Origin: Euptelea pleiosperma
Taxonomy: Eukaryota > Streptophyta > Magnoliopsida > Ranunculales > Eupteleaceae
DNA: 64,000 nt
Reading direction: 5' to 3'
Assembly: GCA_035048495.1 (NCBI GenBank)
Contig: CM068544.1
Location: 49,873,893-49,937,892 of the forward strand
A program made the translations under genes and the position numbers. The notes below the pieces were generated by a model. That model worked only from the letters and a program-made list of their open reading frames with translations. It was not told where the DNA came from and searched no databases. Positions 57,669-64,000 of the stretch are shown here, in pieces. Numbering within the stretch: the first letter of the stretch is position 1; each line of letters begins with the position of its first letter.

Positions 57669-58054
57669 GGATCGGGCTCCGTTGACAGAGTTTAAATGAC
57701 AGGATTCTGTACAGGACACAATATAAGCCACGTGGCACACTCTTAGAGGAATCTAACCGTATGGATGTTTGTCCAATCCCTTGGTGGACCGACAAACCAA
57801 AAATCGGCCTGATAGTGATTTATAGGCATTGGATCTTTGTACCTCAAATTCCCACAGTTGAGATCAGGCCATGAAAATAAGTCCAATCCAAAGCCTATAA
57901 ATCACTAATCAGGCTGATTTTTGGTTTGTAGGTCAACCAAGGGATTGGACAAACATCCATACGGTCAGATTCCTCTAAGAGTGTGCCACGTGACTTGTAT
58001 TGTGTCCCTGTACAGAATCCTGTCATTTAAACTCTGCCAACGGAGCCCCGACCC
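57669..58054. mobile_element. Mutator-like MITE, family A, complete copy
   Basis: Ends GGATCGGGCTCCGTTGACAG and CTGCCAACGGAGCCCCGACCC are inverted. A perfect 9-bp duplication TTTATTTAT flanks them (57660-57668 and 58055-58063). With 7411-7780 it gives the family its superfamily assignment. Confidence 0.9.
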
Positions 58055-58379
58055 TTTATTTATTTATCTTTCACATTGTTATATAGCACATGGGGATCTA
58101 ATACTCAATGAGAGAACTGAATATTTAGCGGTTTGATTTTGGACCCACTTTTTTAGGAACCAGAATAGATAGGAATGAGAACCGTCATTTCCGAACCCAA
58201 TAGCTTCCGATTCTGGGTACCTTGATACCCAAATTGGAATCGACCTGTTGACACCCCTACCTATTTATTCAGAATATCAGTCCTCGTCTAGCAAGTATTC
58301 TGTCTTTAAAACTGCGCATGGCTCGCATGCAGAGGTGGGAACTAGAAATTGTTTGCCTATCAGCGTATAGTTCTCATTT

Positions 58380-58474
58380 GACCATAGTTACCAAGTTAAG
58401 CTGGTATTTCGTAGAATACTTGGGGGGTATCAACGTATAGTTCTCATTCGACCATAGTTACCAAGTTAAGCCAA
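58380..58474. repeat. Short direct duplication
   Basis: CGTATAGTTCTCATTYGACC, then ATAGTTACCAAGTTAAGC, occurs at about 58364-58401 and again at 58433-58470. Confidence 0.75.
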
Positions 58475-58684
58475 GTTACAGCTTGTTTCATCGCCACCCT
58501 TTAAGATTATTTTGCTCATGCTCTACAAAACAAGTTTTAGATTGGCGAAGAATGGATGTTTAATTGTCATCATCATCTAGTACCCTAATCACAAGTGCTT
58601 GGAGTCCACAGCATGAAGATACGCTTTGACAGAAGGATAGATGTTAGATTATGATAATGCAGGAAACTCTGCCTGTGTACAGAC

Positions 58685-59098
58685 CTATGTTCTAAAACTC
58701 GGAACTCGGACTCGGCTCGGAAGTCCATTGGGCCGAGTCACCTCGATGACTCGGGAGTCGACTCGGCGAGTCATTAAATTGATTATTATTTATTTAAATA
58801 TATAAAAAATAAAATTTATTAAGAAAAACTTTGAAAATAGGAAACAAATACAAAAAAACATTAAAAAATCAGAAAAAAAATTTAAATTTTGATTGGACTC
58901 GGCCTTTAAACGGGTGACTCGGCTGAATTGTGAGTCAACTCGAATGATTGTCCGAGTCAACTCGCTGGACTATGCAAATCCGAGTTTGTATGCCGAGTCG
59001 ATTCGAAATACGATCGAGTCGAGTCGACTCGGCCGAGTCCCGAGTCGACTCGGCCGAGTCCCGAGTCCCGAGTCGACTCGGCAAGTTTTAAAACATAG
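58685..59098. mobile_element. hAT-like MITE, family D (ACTCGG-rich)
   Basis: Ends CTATGTTCTAAAACTCGG and CAAGTTTTAAAACATAG are inverted. A perfect 8-bp duplication GTACAGAC flanks them (58677-58684 and 59099-59106). Both ends are dense in GAGTCGACTCGG words, which form many small palindromes. Confidence 0.9.
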
Positions 59099-59430
59099 GT
59101 ACAGACATGGAAAAAGAAATGGGTCATAAGTCCTAACCGTCCACTCTTGCAGTCTTTTGGGAGTTCCTAAAAAATTGAACCATCTGGAAAAGAACCACTA
59201 CATTGCTTTAGAATTTAAGCCCTTTTTTGTTTACTGAGACATCAGAGTTTGTTCCCACTAAAAAAATAGTGAAGAAAGGAGTTGCCCAAAATGAATATTA
59301 CTAGGGCTGGCAATAGATTGGATTGAACCGGTGATCCGATCCGAGCTGAAAAAATCAGGTCCGAAACTTTATTTTTCGTTAACGGATCGGTACAGAATCA
59401 TAGATTGTCGATCCAGTCTATTATATATTA

Positions 59431-59732
59431 TCTATATAACCAAACAACTCTTTTTTTTTTTTTTGTAGTTACCATCGTGGGAGGCCCCACGGATGAAGTC
59501 AGGTGAAACTTGGACCCGGTTAAGCCGGTAAAGGGGATTTCTACACCTGGCACACTGTTCAAAGAGGTGGATACACACCAACAAAACAACTCAATTGTCT
59601 CCCCCTCTTATAGGCTTCAACAAAAAAGGGCCGAGATCTTATCCCTCAATTGGAAGATTGATCTCAGCCACCACACCCAATTTTAACAAATGCTTTTGTC
59701 AGAGAATGCTGTGGGCACGGGCCACCCACTAG
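59431..59732 (+). mobile_element. Short Helitron-like element hosting a SINE
   Basis: It begins TCTATATAAC after an A (59430) and ends ...CCCACTAG before a T (59733). This is the TC...CTAG layout with A/T insertion and no target duplication. A small hairpin (GCTGTGGGCACGGGC) lies about 10 bases before the 3' end. Related 5' ends occur at 61060 and about 61966, and related 3' hairpins near 61195, 61590 and 61935. No Rep/helicase gene is present. Confidence 0.65.
59451..59579 (-). mobile_element. SINE-like insertion with poly-A tail
   Basis: Flanks AACCAAACAACTC (59438-59450) and AACAAAACAACTC (59580-59592) are a 13-bp target duplication with one change. The tail appears as a T run at 59451-59465. 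Read on the minus strand, GGGTCCAAGTTTCACC resembles a B box. Confidence 0.65.
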
Positions 59733-59921
59733 TTATATACATATCAGATTGGATTGGACCCAGAACCGATCTAATCCAATCATATCAGTTCCGGAACTAA
59801 ATTTTATTGATCCAATTGAGTCAAGGTCGATTGGATTTCTTATCGGATCGGTACCGTATCAGTACCAATCCAATTCGAACCCGATCCATTGCAATCCTTA
59901 AATATTACTCTCCATGACAAC

Positions 59922-60446
59922 TGTGGATACTATAATTTTCGCACGAATCTCAAGGACCGATGTGCACATATCTCGAGGTGTGCATCCTTCGAGGATATTT
60001 CGAAGGGTGTATCATTTCTAACATATACTCAACTACACTGTAATACTATTGAGACACTAGAATAATTCCCTTAACCACTTATGGTTACACTCAACTCCCT
60101 GAGTTCCATACAGTTGGGAAAAAGATTTTTCTATAAGTAAAGTTCTCCACCGATGGAGGAAAAGGTTGGTTCTTCTTCTTGTTCTTCATCTTCTTGGAGC
60201 CCAAGTATTGTAACAAGAAAGAGAGAACTGTAATATTTGAAAGGAAATAATGGATTGCCTCCACCGATGAGGCCGATGATGTAGTCGACCGGATTCCGAT
60301 GATGAACCTCGCTAAAATGATTGTCTCTTTCCTCATTTTTCAGATTCTTTTATGTTTCTTGATCCGTTTCTATTTATTTGTTGATACGTGTATGAATCTT
60401 GAGGATAATCGACGGCTATATCTATATCCCAAATTTTGCACCCACA
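59922..60446 (+). mobile_element. Solo LTR
   Basis: This 525-bp unit starts TGTGGATAC and ends GCACCCACA, with a perfect 5-bp duplication ACAAC on both sides (59917-59921 and 60447-60451). It is the reverse complement of, and clearly related to, the LTR at 11543-12079. A single LTR between intact duplications is the product of LTR-LTR recombination. Confidence 0.88.
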
Positions 60447-60557
60447 ACAACTTTACTTTTTAGAAGTTATTATGTACATTGCACGTGTGCAGGGTTTTTT
60501 GTAACACCCAGCTTTAAAACTAGATAAGTGGCAAACTTGTGTGGTCCTTATTATAGC

Positions 60558-61059
60558 CGTGTATCAAGTTGGTGAGAAAAAAATTGTTGGTCCTAAGGTC
60601 CTTCAAACTTTGAACGTCCCCCTCCAAAATGTTTGACACGTACCCTTTGTTAACCACACTTAACCAACTAACCAAGGGGTTAACATGGGTTGGGATTAGG
60701 CCTTGAAGTACGTGTCTGGCATTTTGGCAGGGGACCTTCAAAGTTTGAAGGAACCCGGGACCAGCAAATTTCTCCAGGTTGGTTTCAACATGCTAGGTGG
60801 ATCCCACAATAGTCAGTGCCTCTTACATTACATTAGGAGGTGAGTCCTACGGGCCAAATAGATCCTACAGGTCATGTGATCCACTATTACGTGAGCTCTC
60901 ATGTCTAGTGTTAACATATCAAGGTCCCATGTGTCAGGTAGGTTCCACGAACCTACGTGTTACATGGTTCAAATATCATGTGGGACCCACATAGCAAGTG
61001 TCAATGTGTCAAGGTCCTACATGGTATCTGAATGCAGGAGTGGTGCGTGGTGACAAGCA
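60558..61059 (+). repeat. Direct repeat copy 1, interrupted by a MITE
   Basis: The sequence GTGTATCAAGTTGG / GGTTTCAACATGCTAGGTGG to GGAGTGGTGCGTGGTGACAA recurs at about 61999-62287 without the MITE (60573-60773). Frames inside it carry no recognised protein. Confidence 0.75.
60573..60773. mobile_element. Foldback MITE with its empty site at 62010
   Basis: Arms TTGTTGGTCCTAAGGTCC..CAAACTTTGAA and TTCAAAGTTTGAAGGAACCC..GACCAGCAA are inverted. Flanking 9-mers TCAAGTTGG and CCAGGTTGG fit an aged duplication. The second direct repeat copy reads straight through (ATCAGGTTGGTTTCCACATG). Confidence 0.75.
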
Positions 61060-61215
61060 TCTATATAACAAAACAGGACGGTTGTCTCCCCCTCTTATCC
61101 GACTTCATAAAGGATAGCTGAGATCTTATCACACCAAATGGACAGTGGATCTCAGCCACTCACACCCAATTTTGACAAACGCTTTGCGGATGAGTGTCGT
61201 GGGCACGGGTCACAA
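61060..61215 (+). mobile_element. Helitron-like element
   Basis: TCTATATAACAAAACAGGAC at the 5' end and a GTGTCGTGGGCACGGGT hairpin near the 3' end match 59431-59732. The exact 3' end is uncertain. Confidence 0.5.
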
Positions 61216-61312
61216 CCTATTTACCTACATTTAAGGAATGAAATGAGTTGGATTTACATATAGCTCAAGGGTCAGGGTCAGGAGCCCCACTTTTTATGCT
61301 TCGAGAGGGGTG

Positions 61313-61998
61313 TTACCGTTAAAACGGATTGAAACAGCCAATGGCAAAATTGAAAAGAATGGTTTTTAATGATTTAACGGAAAAACATGCTGTTGAAATT
61401 CAAATTTTAAAATTTGAAATTTGACAATTGAAAATTTAAAAAAAAATAGAATTTACCAGACAGTTAATGGTTTTCTTATATCCCTCTTATCTTATATGGC
61501 TTCAATAATGAGTGGCTGAGATCCACTATGCTTCATATCGATGGCTGAGATTAACTCCCACCAGATTTTGACAAACACTTTTTCGGAAAGTGCCGCGGGC
61601 ACGGGCCACCCACGCATATATCAAGACAACTCAGTTGTATTCTCTTATCTTATCTATCCATCTAATGTGGAAGGTTAGATAAAGAGTGGTTGAGATCAAA
61701 TCCATCGATCTAATGTGGATGGTTAGATTTCAGCCACTCAATCCGCCTCATTTGACCTCAATTTATTCAAAATTTAAATTTCAACACCGTTATTTTTTGT
61801 TATTTCTGTTATTTTCCCATTTCTCTCTCTGTGCGTTACAATCCATTATAATGGAAAAAATGGTAACGCCCGAGTCCATTATACTGTTTGAGTACCGACG
61901 GCACCCAATTTTTGCAAACGCTTCTGTCGGAGAGTGCCGTGGGCATGGGCAATTTACTATTCTATATAACAAAACACATTGATTGTCTCCTTAGTGTA
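61313..61998. mobile_element. Mosaic of broken family B MITE and Helitron-like ends
   Basis: Family B words appear at about 61313-61460 (GTTACCGTTAAAACGG) and 61765-61890. Between and after them lie Helitron-like 3' hairpins (about 61590 and 61935) and a 5' end at about 61966. No gene was recognised. Confidence 0.5.
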
Positions 61999-62287
61999 GC
62001 AGTGTATCAGGTTGGTTTCCACATGCTAGGTGGATCCCATAATAGTCAGTCCCTCTTACATATTACATTAGGAGGTGAGTCTAAGGGCCAAATAGGTCCT
62101 ACAGGTCATGGGATCCACTATCAGGTGGGCTCTCATGTCTGGTTTTAACATATCAAGGTCCTATGTGTCAGGTACGTTCCACGAACGTGTTGCATGGTTC
62201 AAATATCATGTGGGACCCACATGGCAAATGTCAGTGTGTCGAGGTCCTACATGGTATCTGTATGCAGGAGTGGTGCGTGGTGACAAA
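61999..62287 (+). repeat. Direct repeat copy 2, uninterrupted
   Basis: Matches copy 1 through CACATGCTAGGTGGATCCCA, TACATTAGGAGGTGAGTC and CATGTGGGACCCACATGGCA. The copies lie about 1.2 kb apart. Confidence 0.8.
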
Positions 62288-62394
62288 CATAGATACACAA
62301 TCGAGGAAAAGAGTACTAAATCACCGGAAATAGTAACGATAAAAAGAGGGGAGTCGAACAACCTGTACAATACTTCTTTTTTGTTGATAGGTAG

Positions 62395-62487
62395 GCAGGC
62401 CTGTTTTTTAAAGAGATCAGTAACTCGGTGAAGGCGGGTTTTGAACCCAGCTCTATGAACGACAGAAAAAACTTACCAAGTCATACA
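62395..62487 (-). mobile_element. tRNA-derived SINE, reverse copy
   Basis: The plus strand reads GAGATCAGTAACTCGGTGAA and GGCGGGTTTTGAACCCAGC, the reverse complement of the B box and tail of the SINE at 48912-49012. The A-box part (ACTTGGTAAGTTTTTTCTG on minus) is worn. Confidence 0.65.
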
Positions 62488-63645
62488 CAGAAGGGAAAGA
62501 CCAACCAAACCACATCCACTGTGCAACCCTCCCTCAATCTCATACAATCAAGTCCTGAAGTTATATCTCAATCAAACACGTGGGGTGTTCAATCTCACAA
62601 TTGATAAAAAGAAACTAAAACTTAACAGTTACATAAGAAATCAAAGACATATGTGCTACTTGTACAGCTTATGTCCGTTATAGACAAACAGTCTTAACAA
62701 GAATGGGAAAAAACTAAAAAAAATTCACTTTAAAATTAACCTCTGTGCATCGATGCTGACATAATTTTGAATATCCCTAACAATGCCAAACCCATCTCCA
62801 GATTCTCCACACCATATATCAATCTCCACATCAGATATCAACTCCATTAGCTCATATTCGAAGCTCCGAAATAGTTCAAAGTCCTAACCTAGATCTTCTC
62901 ATGTCACTCCCCATATGACTTTGAAATTGCAGACACTAATCAATTTAGGTAATCATTTCCTTATGGCATTCGTTCTTCCTCTTCCATGAAAAACTCTATT
63001 CCCCATTTAAATCTTGAAATTATGAAGCCATAACATGAAGAAACTTCTAAATTTCTCTTGATATATAACTCCATGGAGTTACACCGTTACCTTAACAACA
63101 GAATAGTTCTAGTTCTTCAAGGTTACTGTGAACCAAAAGGGAACAAAAACTAATATAACCCAACATCATCCACATACTCAATCAGAACAAGCTTCATAGA
63201 CCACTAGAAGTTATAGAAAAGCATTATCTAAAAACATTGAATAAGCTACCATGCATCCTCATCCCATAAGCATCAAATACCTTCTCCAAGCAAGCAAGAA
63301 CCAAATAACAGAACCCATATTAATTTAACCATGTAAAATCAGAAAAAATAAAACCAAACCCCTAATAACAGAAACTTATGTTCAGAAATCAACTTATGAT
63401 AAATGGAATTTAACGATTGCAATGAAAATTTAACCACTATTTCAAAATTCCCTTCAAATAGGAGTATAACCAAAGGCAAGTCGACGGATTGATTTACAGA
63501 TAACAATTATAACAAAAATGTACCAATCCCATCAAATGTAACCAGAAAGAAGATAAACCCATTAACCCCCAAACTCCCGAGCACTAAACCCTGTAATGAT
63601 TCGAAAAGAAAAACATAAAGACAAGTAAAAGTTCATAAATTTTCT
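62488..63645. other. Downstream flank of the TIM23 gene, no gene recognised
   Basis: AT-rich unique-looking sequence. The part next to 63645 is presumably the TIM23 3' UTR. No polyadenylation site can be fixed. Confidence 0.45.
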
Positions 63646-64000
63646 TCAAATAGGCACGTATCTTTTGATCGCCTGCTTGCCTGCAACAGCAACACCTGCA
63701 GCTAGCCCTCCGATGGCACCAGCAACGGCAGCAGAGCGAGGCCCAGATGCTGCCTTGTAGAGCGCTCCCGTGCCCAACCCAGCTAAAACGCTGTTCAACA
63801 AATCATCCGCCCCCCTCATGTGTATAATCCCGCTCTCTAGTCCCGCGAAGATCAATCCCACAATACCCAATGAATTCCCAAACCTTCTTCCAGTCTGCCC
63901 CCCAGAATTCAAGACCCGATTAATCCGTAACTTTAATGTATCTCCGGGTTCGGCAGCTTTGAGACCTTCGGCAGAACCCTTAGCGGCTCCAACGATGGCG
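63646..64000 (-). CDS. TIM23: TIM23, mitochondrial inner-membrane translocase channel subunit (5' part outside window)
   Basis: The frame is open from the window edge to the stop at 63648-63646, giving 117 C-terminal residues. [38 protein letters not shown] and [20 protein letters not shown] are hallmarks of plant TIM23 in the Tim17/22/23 family; the protein ends KRYVPI. Three to four hydrophobic helices rich in Gly are visible. TIM23 forms the presequence translocase of the inner mitochondrial membrane with TIM17, TIM50 and TIM44. The ordinary full length is about 190 residues, so some 70 residues and the start lie beyond 64000. No intron is seen in the visible part, and nothing looks damaged. 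Confidence 0.93.
   Translation of the reverse strand, partial: AIVGAAKGSAEGLKAAEPGDTLKLRINRVLNSGGQTGRRFGNSLGIVGLIFAGLESGIIHMRGADDLLNSVLAGLGTGALYKAASGPRSAAVAGAIGGLAAGVAVAGKQAIKRYVPI

Larger units (their letters stand above)
59302..59900. mobile_element. hAT-like element hosting a Helitron-like insertion
   Basis: Ends TAGGGCTGGCAAT and ATTGCAATCCTTA lie inside a perfect 8-bp duplication AATATTAC (59294-59301 and 59901-59908). The body has CCGATCC/GGATTGGA words. A Helitron-like element (59431-59732) sits in the middle. Confidence 0.82.

Overview
The window is nuclear DNA from a flowering plant. Introns are GT-AG, the genes are plant families (nodulin-like MFS carrier, PLS-type PPR protein, plastid GRXS16, basic-less bHLH, plant HIG1, TIM23), and the spaces between them are packed with short non-autonomous transposons. 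The species cannot be fixed from sequence alone. I found no new multi-gene system. The genes look unrelated to one another, and the most informative structure is the layered transposon history, including insertions whose empty sites are also in the window.

Layout. 0-3.2 kb: a two-exon NFD4/nodulin-like transporter gene (+). 3.2-14.4 kb: repeats, including nested hAT-like and Mutator-like MITEs (6.7-9.1 kb) and a decayed LTR retrotransposon (9.2-12.1 kb) sitting inside a 1.45 kb repeat that recurs at 33.3-34.8 kb. 14.47-14.86 kb: first exon of a GRXS16-like gene with no further exon found. 17.48-21.25 kb: a two-exon PLS-type PPR gene (+) whose intron is mostly transposon. 27.65-29.17 kb: a decayed fragment of a nuclear-pore-anchor (NUA/TPR) gene with introns kept. 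32.8-35.5 kb: a CACTA end, the second 1.45 kb repeat copy and a hAT-like MITE. 40.98-42.56 kb: a four-exon bHLH-type regulator (+). 44-48.6 kb: a cluster of Mutator-like MITEs. 49.08-49.53 kb: a small three-exon HIG1-domain gene (-). 52.60-57.37 kb: a seven-exon TruA-type pseudouridine synthase gene (-) with one apparent single-base deletion. 57.7-62.5 kb: MITEs, a hAT/Helitron/SINE nest and a solo LTR. 63.65-64.0 kb: the 3' part of a TIM23 gene (-), cut by the window edge.

Several products are predicted for organelles: TIM23 and HIG1 in the mitochondrial inner membrane, GRXS16 in plastids, and the PPR protein in plastids or mitochondria. I see no sign that they form a unit. All calls come from reading the sequence, splice sites and remembered family motifs; no database search was run.
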